Origin: Caenorhabditis remanei
Lineage: Eukaryota; Nematoda; Chromadorea; Rhabditida; Rhabditidae
DNA: 64,000 nucleotides
Direction of reading: 5' to 3'
Assembly (NCBI RefSeq): GCF_010183535.1
Contig: NC_071333.1
Coordinates: forward strand, 8,306,587-8,370,586
Shown: piece after piece, positions 40,642 through 54,347 of the stretch
How the letters are laid out: each line of letters starts with the position of its first letter
Numbering within the stretch: position 1 is the stretch's first letter
The notes under the pieces: model-generated
Seen by the model: only the letters and a program-made list of their open reading frames with translations
Told to the model about the DNA's origin: nothing
The model's database searches: none
Made by a program: the position numbers and the translations under genes

Positions 40642-41846
40642 ATGGAAACCTCAGAAAACACGAACCCCATTGAATACAATGTGGTTTACATTGCTATCAT
40701 ACTATTGGTAAGAGGTAACTTAATCCAGAGCAATAGTCTTAATGTTTTTAGATGGCACTAATCGGTTTGGGTCAAACACTGTTTCTGGCAGTAGCAACAT
40801 ACAAAACAAGAAGCAGAAACTGTATACCAAAGTTTGTACTTCAGCTTTTTCTGACAAACATTTTGAACTTCCTGGCCTACGTTACAATGATCGTTCTAGC
40901 TATGGTGTAAGTGAAGGCATCAAACTGATAAACTCTATATTTTTGAAAATCACGGATTCAGAGACATCGAGCTGCTAATGAAGTTCAAAAAATGGATTGA
41001 ATTCGGAGTATATTACGTCACATATGTCCGTATTCTCCTTCCATTGGCTTTGTCTGTCTATCATTTCACAATTCTTTACTTGCCATTCGAATGGATAGTT
41101 GTCAGAAAATGGTACAATTCAGTAATGATAGTAATTACAAGCTCCACCATACCGACTATTTCAAAAACAATTTTTTTTGACTTGTGTAGTTTTTTCTAAA
41201 AATTTCAAGTTATTAATTTAAAAGATTACAACTTGTTACAGGTTGGGAGCAGTGTTATCAATTTTATGCTGGGTTCTCCCCTGCACTACAGTTTCTATTT
41301 TTTCTAGTGAGTATCTAAACTATCACATATTCACTAACTCAATTTTAATTTTCAGCGCTGTGTGATTTTGATGATTCCAATTTCAGATGGATTCATGGAA
41401 TAGAATTAGCGACTGACGTATGTTAATACACGATGTCACTTATATGGGTTTAATTCCAGAAATGCCTGGTGATTTCCATCATAGTGATCATTTTTCGCTG
41501 TATTTTGACGTTCGCATCCTTTGCTTGCGACGTTATAACTTTCCTTCTCATAAAGGTAACTGTTGTTAAATAAAAAAGTTTTTGTATTAATCCTTAGGAT
41601 TCACCTACCATGGGCGAAGTTCGACTCATACAGGAACGGTTAGTATCCATGTTTGGTCTTGTCTTGTTTCTGGAGCTCATTGCAAATACCATCTTCGAAA
41701 ATATCAATAGAGTTCATAACTACAAAGTAACACCAGGCATAACGATTGGTTCGATGCTTGTTCTCTATCTCTATCCGTAAGTTGCATGTCTCGCATGAAT
41801 ATTGATTTGTTTTTCATAATACAGTTCATGCGGTTTCCAAATATGA
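40642..41846 (+). CDS. seven-transmembrane receptor, chemoreceptor-like
   Basis: Eight exons chain in phase from ATG 40642. Hydrophobic segments in order are NVVYIAIILLMALIGLGQTL, LFLTNILNFLAYVTMIVLAM, VYYVTYVRILLPLALSVYHF, AVLSILCWVLPCTTVSIF, CLVISIIVIIFRCILTFASF, MFGLVLFLELIANTIF and ITIGSMLVLYLYP, i.e. seven, with short loops. This is the layout of nematode serpentine receptors, but I cannot place it in a named class. The C-terminus depends on a GTAAGT donor overlapping the TAA at the end of the seventh helix: splicing to 41825 gives a tail SCGFQI ending at 41846, and reading through stops one residue after Pro. I prefer the spliced end because the donor is strong. The upstream hairpins may influence its transcript. 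Confidence 0.75.
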
Positions 41847-44564
41847 TGATTTTTATCAAAAACTTCATCAGTTTCATTTTTGTATTTGGGATTTTGTGAA
41901 CGGGATTCCGATGGAAATCTCTGAGAATAGAAATAAATATTTCATTAGGTTACAACAATGTGCTGTCATACTGTTCACGAAGATATTTGAAAGTAAGAAA
42001 AACATGGTTGCTGAACATTATTCTGTCACAAAGATCACGTAATGGTTTTTTTCTAGTTTCCAAATCAAAAGAACATTATTATATGATGTCCGCTCAAAAA
42101 CTACGTTTGAGATAACAACATAAACCCACTTGTTTTATGTCAGAATAAATTTTTGATTAGTCGAAAATTTTTGATAAGCCGTTGAACTTGTCACTATAGG
42201 ATGTTGTATAGAATATGTTCGTTGTCTCACAGGTTTCATGCTTGAAATTTGACTACTCTCTTAGCTAACTAATTCACTTGTAGTTGTTGTTTTTTTTAAT
42301 GTTTCGCTTGTTGCAAACTTCACCTAATCAGAAAGTTTCAGAATGGTTTTCATCGTCAAAAACACAAAACAACGTGTATGGATGGAGAAAAAATGGAGAT
42401 CATGGTCAAAGAAACCAAATGTATTTTCACTTAACTAAAGTTCTTTTTCCAATGAAATGGGTTTCAGATCATCATGGTCACACCAGCAACTTCAACGGAA
42501 CCGTCTGCAGCAAAATGAACAATTCCACTTCACTCGTTTATTTGACGCCCGTTTTCTCGTATTCAACTAATTTACAAAGCAAGACCATTTTTATTAAGTC
42601 ACAACACAATAATTGGATTAGATCAGTGAGAAAATTGTTAAATTCAACTTTTCCGAACCGTTTCAGAAGTCTTTTTTTTGTTTTCAGTGAGTTTAATTTG
42701 ATATTAAATTATAAGAGTTTTGTATATTTTCGAACTTCTGTCATTACTGAAACTTACTTGATTTCTAAAAAAAAGTGAAACAATTTTCTCACTGGGGAAA
42801 AATCTGAAGTTACAGTAAGCTTATGGTATCCGTCATACATTGTTTGTAATTTCAGGGCGTCCAATAAGAAATCCCTTATTTGATGTGGTACAAAAATGTT
42901 TACCATATTTAGTTTGAGGATTCGTTTATGTTATGATCTCAGCTTTCAAAAGGAGTATGTCACACACAAAAGCTCACTGGCACTTCAACGTGATCGACAG
43001 TTATAGGCCTTTCAAATTGTTAAAATTTCCGTTTTCACTGTAAGATCGATACTCATGAAATATAAAACAAGGTTTTTTGAGAAAATGAGTTCTAGCTATA
43101 TTTGTGAAGTGAAATTGTTCGAAAACCCATAACTGTTTTTTCGATAAAATTTTAGTACCTGACTCCGAAAGAATATTATTTTCTCTTTTTTTGTAAGATT
43201 GAAGTAAAACATGTGAGTAGTTTGCAAAACTTTATATTCCATGAGCTAACCTTTTGACTCAGATTTTTCAGCACACAGAAACTTACGGCAATTTGGTTTT
43301 TCTAATTGATTCATTTCATGACCTGACGAAAAAATCTCTCTCTCTTTCTCTCTCTATTTCTCTCTCTTTTTTTTGTTTCACACTTTTCCTATATTTTCTT
43401 CCACTGCTCTCTACTCCCCCAGGTTTTATTGGATTAATTATCTCAGTTATGCTCATAATTGACAGTTTTCTAATAAACCTGATTACGTTAATTACGATTT
43501 TCCAATATTTACAAAACGAAAAAACAGAATGAATTTTTTAATTTTCAAGTAACTCAGAACTATGTATAAGGCATATATTTTTGATTAAACAACTATGTAC
43601 CTTCTCGGTGTTCAAAAGATTGACGAATGTAGAAGGGTTTGAGCAAACAAGTTTTCATTTTCATTGTGGATATGAATGATAAAATCAGTTGGTTTTATGA
43701 AAAAAAAATTATCAAATGCAATCTAAAAAAGGAACAAACACATCATTTTTCATTTTCATGTATTTTAGAAATATGCGTTATGACGTATTGAAAAAATTAA
43801 TTTCCAGAAAAACTAACGAACTATTTCATAAAAGACTTGGTTTTCCGATTGATTACGTTTCTAAGGCAGTTCTTACAAAATAATTTTTGTTTATTGAACG
43901 TGTTCAAAATCACTACAAACTATAAAGTCAATATGTATTCTTGAAACGTCATTTCAAACAGTGAAACACCGAAAAGTACTTTATTTTGAAACAATTCAAT
44001 GTTTGTTGTGAGTTCTCAATAGAGCGCGGTTGTTTCGCCCTAAACATTTCGCAACGCACACTCATGCTAAACAGGTTCTTATAACGTTTGTGTACACTGC
44101 TACGACTTACTGAGTTTTACGTTGCAGACGACACTTTTTTGCCTTTTTCACGTGAATTTTCAAGGTTGATAAGTTTATGAATTTTATTTTTTATTTAGCT
44201 TATTTATCTTAATTAAAACTTACTTGTTTTAAATCATTCAATTTTAGCCATCAAAAATCGAGAAATTTGGAACGCGCACTTTTTTTTAAATTAGATTTTT
44301 CCCAATTTCCAAACTAAAGCTTTGAATGTGCAACTCGTTCGTTCCTTCCCATTACACACCCCATTTTTCATTGACTTCTTCTTTTCAATTTTCCAGGAAT
44401 AGTAAAAGAGGAGGACCGAAACGAGTCAGCCGACCCCGCAGTTCGCTATTTGTCCTGCGTTGCCTGCGTCTCAACGACACTGCTCAATGTGCATTTTCTA
44501 ATCGGACATCGTTCTGTTTGGAGCTATAGTGTGGCAGTCCACACTTCCACTTGCACACGATACA
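41847..44564. other. 2.7 kb AT-rich region upstream of nhx-5
   Basis: Nothing recognisable is coded here. There is a CT microsatellite near 43336-43372 and a 164-codon open frame at 42284-42778 without homology. TTTTCAATTTTCCAG ending at 44397 is a good splice acceptor about 170 bases before the nhx-5 start and may be its trans-splice site. Confidence 0.5.
43336..43372 (+). repeat. CT-rich microsatellite
   Basis: Runs of TCTCTC interrupted by T stretches lie in AT-rich intergenic DNA. Confidence 0.8.
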
Positions 44565-47500
44565 ATGAAACTTTTATGGACCTTATCGACGGTTTTGCTG
44601 ATTGTGGCACCATCGATTTTGGCATCAAATAATGGCAACAACCGGTTGGATATGGCTGCTCAACGAGTGAGTTTTTTTGGTAACCATTACAAAAATAGTT
44701 GTTTTCCTATTTCAGAGAGCAGCCAACATTCATCGTATGGACACTATCATTCTCCTCACCTATATGTCAGTGATGGTTGTCATTGTGGTCACCGCTTGGG
44801 CGTTCAAGCATTACCGTTTCAGATTCATTCACGAGAGTGGGGTCACACTTTTCTATGGTAAGATTTGAAGAAAAAATAAGTTTTAAAGAAATCATTTTCA
44901 GGGTTATTGATCGGTTTTGTCATTCGATATTTTGGCCTGGGGTTGATGCAGTCACAGACATTCGATGTGGAAACCAAAAACAAATCGATGGTGAACGAAC
45001 CACCTGATTATCTGATGTGAGTTTTCGATTTTATCAGCGAGATTCAATTACATTTGGAGCATTTTCAGAGAGTTTTCTCATTTTTCAGGTTGGAAGTAAA
45101 GCCAGAAGGGGGCTCGCGTGTATCATTTCACTACGAACTCATTGAAGGATTCTTTGCAGACAAACGAAAGAAGATAGAGCAGCAAATAGAGCAGAAGGTT
45201 CGAATAATTTCAGCCACTCATTGAAACCAATTACGTTTTTTCAGAGTGTCTTCTCTCCCGAAGTCTTCTTCAATATGTTGATTCCACCAATAATCTTTAA
45301 TGCAGGATACTCGTTGAAAAAACGTCATTTCTTCAGAAACATTGGGAGTATTCTAGCGATAGTGTTCATTGGTACCACAATATCATGTTTTGGAACTGGG
45401 TACGCATTTGGAAAACGTTTTTATTACTTCTCAATGTTGTTGTTTTCAGATGTCTCATGTTCGTGTTCACTTCCATATTCCGAATGGGTTATACATTCAA
45501 GGAACTTCTCTTTTTCGGAGCACTTATCTCTGCAACAGATCCTGGTAAATGCTGTATCACGTTTTTATCATTTAAATGTATTTTTTCAGTAACCATCATA
45601 TCAGTGTTCAATGACATGAACGTGGAAGCTGACCTGTTTGCGCTTATATTTGGAGAGAGTGCTTTGAATGATGCAGTCGCTATTGTGCTTTCAGAGTATG
45701 TTTTCGAAAATAGGGAACACTCAAAAATATATTAGTTTTTCATATTTTTCAATATTTAGAGTCATTGAAAACTTCTCAACAAGCAGTGAAGCAATCACAC
45801 TACAAGATTTTGGAAGTGCCATTGCAGGATTCGGTGGTGTATTCTTCGGTAGATCTTGAAAAAAGGAGGAAGAGAAAATAAATTAAGTCTTCCAGGCTCA
45901 TTGATGCTAGGATTCACAATTGGTTGTATGAACGCGTTCCTCACAAAAATGACATTGATTGCTGAACATCCACTTCTCGAAAGTTCATTGTTTGTGCTCA
46001 TCTCCTATATATCATTTTTGGTTGCAGAAGTTTGTGGGTTAACTGGTATGTAGTTAATGAAGTAACAGAAAATTCTAATGGAAAACATTTCAGGAATCGT
46101 ATCAGTCTTGTTCTGTGGTATCGCTCAAGCTCACTATACATACAACAACTTATCCGATGAGTCTCAAGGCAACACCAAACACTTTTTCCATGTAAGAAAT
46201 GTTGCGAAAAAACAAATACTGACAAATTGTTTTTCAGATGGTGTCTTTCATCATGGAGAGTTTCATTTTCTGTTACATCGGTGTCAGTGTCTTCGTCACC
46301 AACAATCAAAGATGGAGTTTCTCATTTTTGTTCTTCTCCCTGGTTAGAATATGAATTCCTAATTTGAAACATATATTATATTTTTTCCAGATTTCCATCA
46401 CAGCTTCCCGAGCTCTCTTTGTGTATCCACTCAGTTGGCTACTCAATGTTCGAAGACGTCCGAAAATTCCAATGAGGTATGAATACCTGTTAGGCTTTAT
46501 TCATCATCAAAAACCAGCGTCGATTCTAAAAATAACACTATTTAATAGAGAACTTTGAAACCTAGCAGGTGTAACATGTATTTCAATTAACTTTTTTCAG
46601 GTACCAACACATGATTTTATTTGCGGGATTACGTGGAGCAATGGCTTTTGCTTTAGCCGGAAGAAACACGTCAACGGAGAATAGACAGGTTGAAGAGAAC
46701 CGGTTTAACGCGGAAGTAGATTTCCTTTTTCAGACAATCTTTGCAACAACAACTGCAGTCGTTATAGTGACAGTGTTGGTGAATGGTGGGCTCACTTCAT
46801 GGATGATTGACTATCTTCAAATAAAGTGGGAATTTCTGGGGATTTGATTCATTAGTTAAAGTTATAAACATTTCAGACATGGAAAAGATGCCATCGAAGA
46901 AGGTCAGCGGCTGGAGAATTCGATGAGTTGCTCACCACAAGGAGAACATAACTCCGAGATGGATGAATCCATACCGGTGACAATGGCTCCTGGTCTCAAC
47001 CCTTGGGATAAAGCGTTCCTTCCAAGAAAGTGGTATCACTTCGATGCCAGGTAAGTGTTTAGAGTGAATAGGATTGCAACCGGGAGGGATGCTTTAAGCG
47101 TATTATACATTTCGAGTTAAATATCTTATTACAGTTTCATGAAACCACTGCTCACTCATGCTACACCTTCTCTGGAGCAAACACTTCCTCCGATATGCCT
47201 TCCACTTACATCTTTGCTGACGTCTAGCCGTCAGCGTGCGGTAAGTAGCTAATTCATCCAATACGACAATGATATAGCTACCGCATGAAATTCACATTAC
47301 CCAATGGCCACGACTCTGCATGTTACGGCTTATAACCACTTCCTTGGAAACATTATTATCCTATCGTTATTTTTCTTTATTTTCATCGATATCTATTCAG
47401 GACGAGACGTCATCATTCGATTCCGAGTAAGCTGTAAACCCGCCCTGTGTTGTGTATGTTATCTATTTCTATCCAAATGCAAAAACACATTATCCGATTT

Positions 47501-47717
47501 TAGTTGTTTTACTCTAAAACTAGATCTAATTAAACTAATTTTCGCATAACTTAATAATCATTGTCGTGGTAATTGGTGTTGTTAACTTTACTACAAGAAC
47601 ATTTTACAGTACATCAACGCGGAACCGTTTGACACAATTGTACAGTCAGGTTGGTAACTCATATCCCAATATCTTTGAATATACCAGGAACTGTTTTATT
47701 TTCAGGCACTTCACTAA
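44565..47717 (+). CDS. nhx-5: endosomal/Golgi Na+(K+)/H+ exchanger (NHE6/7/9 type)
   Basis: A signal-peptide-like start ([20 protein letters not shown]) is followed by the exchanger core over about 17 exons. Family landmarks are [20 protein letters not shown] (first core helix), [16 protein letters not shown] (amiloride-binding region), [14 protein letters not shown], the transport motif [15 protein letters not shown] (about 45650-45690) and [17 protein letters not shown]. The cytoplasmic tail contains [18 protein letters not shown], typical of organellar NHEs. The last exons are short; I end the frame at TAA 47715-47717 after a run of in-phase splices. Proteins of this group set endosomal and trans-Golgi pH and take part in cargo sorting. 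Position between bet-2 and sdn-1 matches C. elegans nhx-5. A 45-nt in-frame intron at 46689-46733 has no stop and may be retained. Confidence 0.93.
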
Positions 47718-48111
47718 TTGATGTATCCGGTTGTGTTGAAGAACCCGTTTGATCTATCAGCTATCATTTCCTTATTTCTATTAATATTTGTGTTGTATAA
47801 TTTGCCAAAACCTTTTGCTCGTCCGATGTCCATAATGTGTGTCTATGTGTCCAGTCATCCAGTCACTTTCCACCCAATTCCAGTCAATTCCGATTTTTGT
47901 GTCTCAATAGTTGCTTGCGGTGATTTCTTCTTTCCTTGCTCACGAGTTCTCTCTACTTTGTAAATTAAATGTTACTTCCGGCTTTAACACTTGCTACTTT
48001 GTGATTTATTTTTTAGTCAAACTGCTTGATTTGAAAATAATTTATTGTTTATTTGAATTCAAAAATGAATTCATTTCTGTGCGTATATTTACATTCAAAG
48101 CGAATTTACAT
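47718..48111. other. convergent 3' flanks
   Basis: This is the 3' flank of nhx-5 on the plus strand and of the REJ gene on the minus strand. I see no coding exon. Confidence 0.5.
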
Positions 48112-51100
48112 TCAAAATTGGCGAACTTCATTTCGTTGACGTCGGAGAGCTGAAAAAAATTGAGCGTGTTGTTATATCCAGGTCAGACTACTCACGATAT
48201 TGATCCACTACATGGAACGGAGTTGTGCTCGATGGGTATTTAGGAGGTGGCGGTAGTTGAAACTGTTGATCATTCAGATTTGCTCTACGGCGTTCTTCTA
48301 CTATAAGCTTATCAGTTCTCAACTTCACTAAAACTGCACCACAAATAAAAACTGTTCCAAGACCAAGAACAATAGAGAGAACCACAGCAAGTGCAAGCAT
48401 CAGGGAATTGGTTTCTGAAAGAAGAAGGGATATTTTTGCTACTTATTCAGTGGTACCGTGCATAACCAGAAGCATAGTGATATCTTTATCAGCAACTGCA
48501 CTGACTGACACAGTTTCATCGCCCAATTGAAAATCAAGTTCTCCGTATTTTGAACCTTCTTGTATCATAAGAGAAATCTCTTCAGCACTCAAAGGCTTCT
48601 TCTCATCAGTGAAAGGCAAAGTAATTGTCACATTGTATATCACGCCTAGGAAAAAAGAAATAACAGTCAAACATCTTAGTATTCAACTCAGCGACTTACC
48701 GAAAAACACTTTATAGTTTTTGAATCTGTACTCTGAAATCTGGAGTGTGGTGGCCATAGACTGTGCCCATTTCTTAGCATAGTCATCGCCATCAGTCCCA
48801 AGTTGAGGTGTATAAGTTTTTTGAAGATTGAATGTAATCTTTCTCGCACGTGCATCTCCATTCAAATCTAAAACTATTAAATAAATTTTAATCGCAAATA
48901 AAAACATTACCTCTTTTCACAACTGAATATGTGAAGTTGAGAACAGTGATCACATTCAATATTTTCTGATAGCCAACTGCTTTTTGAATAGCTTGTACTG
49001 CGAGACCATTACTTTTCTGATCAGCACGATAGGGTGGGCGTAGTGTTGCTTGTATCGTACGGTTCCCTTTGTTTGATATTTTCACAAATCTTCTGAAATG
49101 AATTATGAAATGTATTTAGTGTTGAACTAACTTATGTTGAACTAACTTTTGATCAACTTCTGAGAGCGTAGCTATCCTTGTAAAAATCTTGGATAAGTCA
49201 TCTGCTGTAACGTCTACATCTATCACCAATGTCAACAAAATCTCATTGTGGTCTGATAACGGATCAGGTGCAGGTCCGTTTGTCACGAAAACTCTGAATT
49301 CAAACGTGTTGCTTTTCAAATTGAGTATTCTTCACTCACCCAATAATTCCCGTTGATGAACAGTTACAATTCAGGAAACTTCGACCTTGTACAGTTTTTG
49401 CGTAGTTAGAAGGGACACATTGTCGGAAGTCCCATCCCGTGTTCTGACTGTATATGTAACACTGAAAAAATCATACAAGTTGTGAGTGTTTCTGTTTAGA
49501 CTAGACAACCCACATTGTAATAGTTGATAGGTTTATAATTTGTAACTTCAATATCCACTGAATACAAAAATTGACCATTGGATGGAGTCAAGATTGTTCC
49601 AGATATTGGGTCAACAAGACTAAGCTGAAAAGCAAGAAAAAAACCGTTAGAAAATGAAAATCGAACCAGAATACCTGATGCAAATCTGACACACTCTTGT
49701 TTATAGACAAATCCAGGTAGTTGAAGAAGAGATCTTCAGCCAAATAGCTGTTATCCGCAATTGCACTGTTAGATATCCATGCAGTACCCAAGCAAACATA
49801 TCGACAAGTAGAACTGGATGCTGAACCACAAGTCCATGAGGCATACGATGAAGAGAAATAGGCAGAGAACGAAATCTGAAATGTTTGTTTTACAATTAGG
49901 ACTATGCTCACGAAACTCACATTTGACAGATTGTTTGGACCACTGATATTGAATTTACCATCATATCCATCTCTGTTCACATTTACGCTTTGAGTTTGGA
50001 TTTCTGTGTATCCACCTCCCTAAAATAGTCGTATTGGTGAATCTTATGAAGTTGTGGCTTACTGTTGCAGACATATAACGTTTTGAGTCTTCATCCAATT
50101 GAATACAAAATCCAGTCAAAAAGTCGTTGATGTTCAGAAAGAACACATCTACCACAGGTTTATCTTTTCCAATCAGAATATCATACACTTTCAACATGTC
50201 AGTAGCCTGAAAAACTCCTCAACTTTTAGAAATTGTTTTAATGCTCACTTCAGATTCCGTAGCTTTGTAAATTTTCACTGTTGACTCCACAACCTCTGCC
50301 GACCGCTTTTGTCGGATACTTTCTGTGGGTAAAGCACCTTGAAACGTCAATTGGCGATAACTGGATAGAACTTCAATGAGCACAGTCAGAATATCAGAAG
50401 AAACCACCGGAAGTAGAGAGTAAGCAGCTTTCAGAGCTTCTTGAAATTCTTCACTTTCACTGAAACATAAAATTTACTAACCAAATAAAGTAGAAAACCA
50501 ACTAACCTGGATTCTGTTAACGATTGGAACAAGAGCATCGTAATTTTATCAATCTGGGACTGATCAAAGTTTTCGGTGCACAATTCAATGTTAATTGCAT
50601 TAATTTTTGCTATAGCTGACATGAAATTTCCATTCACAACGTCTGTATTCAGCAAACTGATCAAATCCATTGCTGCTAATGTTGCATTCTCAGATTGGTC
50701 AATAGTGAACATTCCAGTTTCTTCGGAACTGCAAGACCCGAGACGATCACATACTGATAACATTCCAGTGATACCAATACGTTGACCGCATTCTTCAGAG
50801 TTATTGCCAGTGGCTGAAATGAACTTTTTGTGAGTTTGGACACTTTTTTTTTGACTTACTTGATGGAAGATAAAACTGCATTGACTTCACTGTGCTTTTG
50901 GATCCTTGAAATTCATAAGTAGTGTTATCGGAGTAGTGAAGTTTGTAGCCGAATTGATAAGTAAGCGGAAAATCATCTTTATCGTCATTCCAGCTGTCTC
51001 CTACAGAGAATGTGATAGGAGTCTCCAGCGCGATTGGTGGATAGGTGGGAGCAGATATCTGAATTTTGAATTATCGAAAGCGTAGAAATAATTTTAGGTT

Positions 51101-54100
51101 ACATCAATGTATCCAGTTGTTGGTGGTGCATTGGTTAGTAGATGCAGATCCGCAAATGAAGATCCTTTCTCATTAGAAGCCCACAAACGTATCACAAATG
51201 TTTTACCACTCATCAAACCTGGCCAGGCAGCTAGCCTATAAATTTAATCATTAAGTAAAGCTCATACATTCTTTAACGTACTGTGTCCCAGAAGGAGGTA
51301 TTGTTAACGACACGAATACATCTGATTTTGGTACATCTTTGATGATAGTTGTTGGGTTTGTTAGAAATGAACTGAGATTGAAAAACCCAAACTGAGAATC
51401 TCGAACGACTTCCCAGGTGACATTCAATGTTGGTAATGTTGAACTTACTAGAGCTTGGATGCTGAATTCAAAACCTTTTTAAAACATTAACAATAAAAAT
51501 TTCATACCGAATATAGTCAAATGCATTTTGTTTCTTTTCGGCTAGTCTGAAGAATGAGACTGTTGGAATTTGAGTTGCTCCTACAGTAACCAAGCAGGAT
51601 GAACTGTCGGATTGTTCGTCAGATGATACTGTAGCTGTGATGTTCATAACAGTATTTTGGATTAATTTTGAGCTCGGAATCTCAATGTGTTCTCCATGAG
51701 TGTTCAAGTCTCCAAGCATGCAATTCTCTTCTGCATTGGTTCCTTAAAACAAAAATAACATAATAGATGGATTTCAATGTTTCACAATTAACCATTTATA
51801 ACTGTGCAACTCCATTGATATTTCAAACTTGAATCTCGTCGATTTTGATCTACAGCAAGTACACGTACGACCAAATTATGATCTTTCCCTGCTTGACGTT
51901 CCACACAATCCAATGCGACAAGAAGAGGCAGACCAAAGTACTGGAGTTACAAAAATAGTGGGAACACTTTAAATGCAAGAAACATACATGGATAGTTTTT
52001 GTTGTGCTTGAGGAATACGACGACTTCTCATGATTATATCTTGCAATCAAAGTAATATTTACCAATTCATCAACAGAATAAGAATAAGCTGGAAGTTTCA
52101 GACCGTCATCAAACAATTGACCTTCACCATTTAACTTCCACTCATACTGAAACAATCTAGCGATTAAAGAAAAAATAAAACGGAAAACAACCTGAACATC
52201 TTTTGGTGAAGTCTTGGAACTGCATTGTTTAAAAGTTGGGTTAGCATGAAGGTGTAAACCAAAAGAAGCGGGTGTCTCTTGTTCGTATCCTATAAACCCA
52301 AAGATATGAGGATTACAGTTTAAGTACACTTTACCATCAATGGATACAGTGAAAACACTTGCGTCATCAACGAGATCAGTTTTAATAGGTCCACTTGATG
52401 TACATTTTCCAGCCACATTGCATCCAACTACAAGTATAACATTCTTGGTTGAGAGCTGAAAAATAAAGATGGTTTATTTTGCTAAAGCACGGATAAAACA
52501 ATACGTGATGACTTGGTATTTCCAAAAGTCTTTCATTGCTTGAACTCGCTAGGTTTTCCATGTCTGATGTACCTGAAACTTTAAAGTTAGTTGACTTTTA
52601 GTTTTTTGTTAATCTAACCGTTCAAAATCGACCATTCAAATCTCAGTGGCATGAAGCCGTTCCCAGAAATTTGTTTCACTTCAAATTTCGTCGAATTCGA
52701 ACATGTTGCAACTTCCTTCTCATGAGAAACAGTGAAATTTGGATACACCTGTATACAGAATGTTTTTTTCCTTGTCCTTGTAGAGACTTACCGCATTTTT
52801 GGCGTTTTTCAGGAACGCGGATCGCTGAGAAAATTTAGTTTTCACTTCCTGTTTCAATGCCATTTTAGGGTTGGCGCCAAACTTCACCGCAACGTTCTCA
52901 CCATCTCCCAGGCATACGGGGTTCTCTGAATTGTACGTATAGTAGCCGACCAGCCTGTCAGTAAACAATACCTCCAAGAATATCAGCGTTATCCATCAAT
53001 GCAGTGCAGTTCATTATACCCATTGGGAACTCAATCGACTTGTTAACTCTTTGAATGTTAATACCAAGTAAGTCGTCAGAAAACTCCACCGTGAAATCAT
53101 CCACTTGATCTATACGAATTTCCAGGTTACTGTAACAGAATAAATGAGATGCTTTTAGACTTAGAAATAGCCCTACCTGCTATTGAAGTTTGGGCAGAAT
53201 CTCACTAATAAAGATGGTATCAACAAAGACGAGCATTTCTGAAAATCTCAAATGATATTTGGTTGAAGTAAGAATAAACTACATCAGTGCATTCGGTCAA
53301 AGAAAAATATGACATTCCACGGATGCTCGCTCTACTTTGAGTATCCCAGAGAAACGGTATGATGGATACTCCACTTGTTGCACAATTGGTTGCAGTACCA
53401 TTGACAGAGAAAAAGAATTTGTAATCTGGTGGAACCACGAGTATCTGTAGAATTTGCATTTATCGAACTCTTTTTCTCTTTTCATTTCCCTGATTTCCGA
53501 TCTACTAGAAAGACCTTGTTGTTGCTTCCCTCAGATTCACACCCAATGTAATTCTGATTTTTATCGCTCTTTTCCACTACACCTCCAATTTTACACCCTT
53601 GCATAATCGAAATAAAAGACAAGAGCAGTTGGTCTTTCACAAGGTCTTTGACGCATTTTGAACACACACACACGGCGACACGAAACGCGCCATTACATTA
53701 CAACCATATGGTTCCTATTTCCTTCTCTTTTCAATGCGTTTTTTCTTATATATTTCATTTCTCCATTGTGCGTGTGGTAAGCAGACCAGACCACCCGGAC
53801 ACCTCGAGGAGAATCAAATGGGTGAAGGATGAGGAATGACCCACCCGTTTTGCGTCATCCGCATAATTTTGAATATCGACGCAATGAACTGTCACATTAG
53901 AAAATGGACTGGTAGTGCCATCTGGATCTTGCATTTCAATTGAATGCTCACTTATATCATCAGGAGCAATTTTCCATTGAACATTTGTGCGTGTGCCTGC
54001 GTTGACTACCTGAATAGAAATTGCGTGTTCACAAATTATTCAGAATTTCGGTTCACTGAATGGAAAATGGAACGAACCAGAGCGGCAAGTGTCCAACTAT

Positions 54101-54347
54101 GATTGAATGACAAATGACTCAGAAGCTCGCTGAGCACAATACGAGTTGACGTTGTCGATGTGTTGTCTTTGAGTGTCGGCACATTATCGCTGGTCAATTG
54201 AACAGTGTCCACAAATTCGAAATCGCCTTTTTCAAACCGGATACATGTTGTTCCAGAAAAGTAGCACTGGTTCAGAAGTGATGATTCACAAAATGAGAAG
54301 ATCAAAAAGAGAATAAATATCAGTTTAGGCCAATATTCTTTTAACAT
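48112..54347 (-). CDS. REJ/GPS-like single-pass membrane protein
   Basis: The protein starts MLKEYWPKLIFILFLIFSFC, a clear signal peptide, and has a very long extracellular region over more than 20 exons. The region from about 52.4 to 50 kb has long beta-rich exons with even Cys spacing like a REJ (receptor for egg jelly) module. A GPS-like block near 49.33-49.47 kb reads GWDFRQCVPSNYAKTV and later NCNCSSTGIIG: the W, C and CxC positions fit, but the usual HLT is replaced. A SEA-like membrane-proximal segment follows (48.6-48.85 kb), then one membrane helix (LALAVVLSIVLGLGTVFICG) and a short basic, Pro-rich tail. Polycystin-1 and LOV-1 carry REJ and GPS but then 11 helices; here there is one. 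A 46-nt intron (48150-48195) places the stop at 48112; otherwise it is 48188. Confidence 0.75.
49119..49148 (-). repeat. 15-nt tandem repeat duplicating a splice donor
   Basis: On the minus strand AAGTTAGTTCAACAT is followed at once by AAGTTAGTTCAACAC. Both copies carry AA|GTTAGT, so two in-frame donor sites lie 15 nt apart at the end of one exon of the REJ gene. Confidence 0.8.

Noticed and set aside
42284..42778. 164-codon open frame in the nhx-5 upstream region
   Set aside because: Long for its AT content, but composition is irregular, no homology is recognised, and no flanking exon or promoter context supports it.
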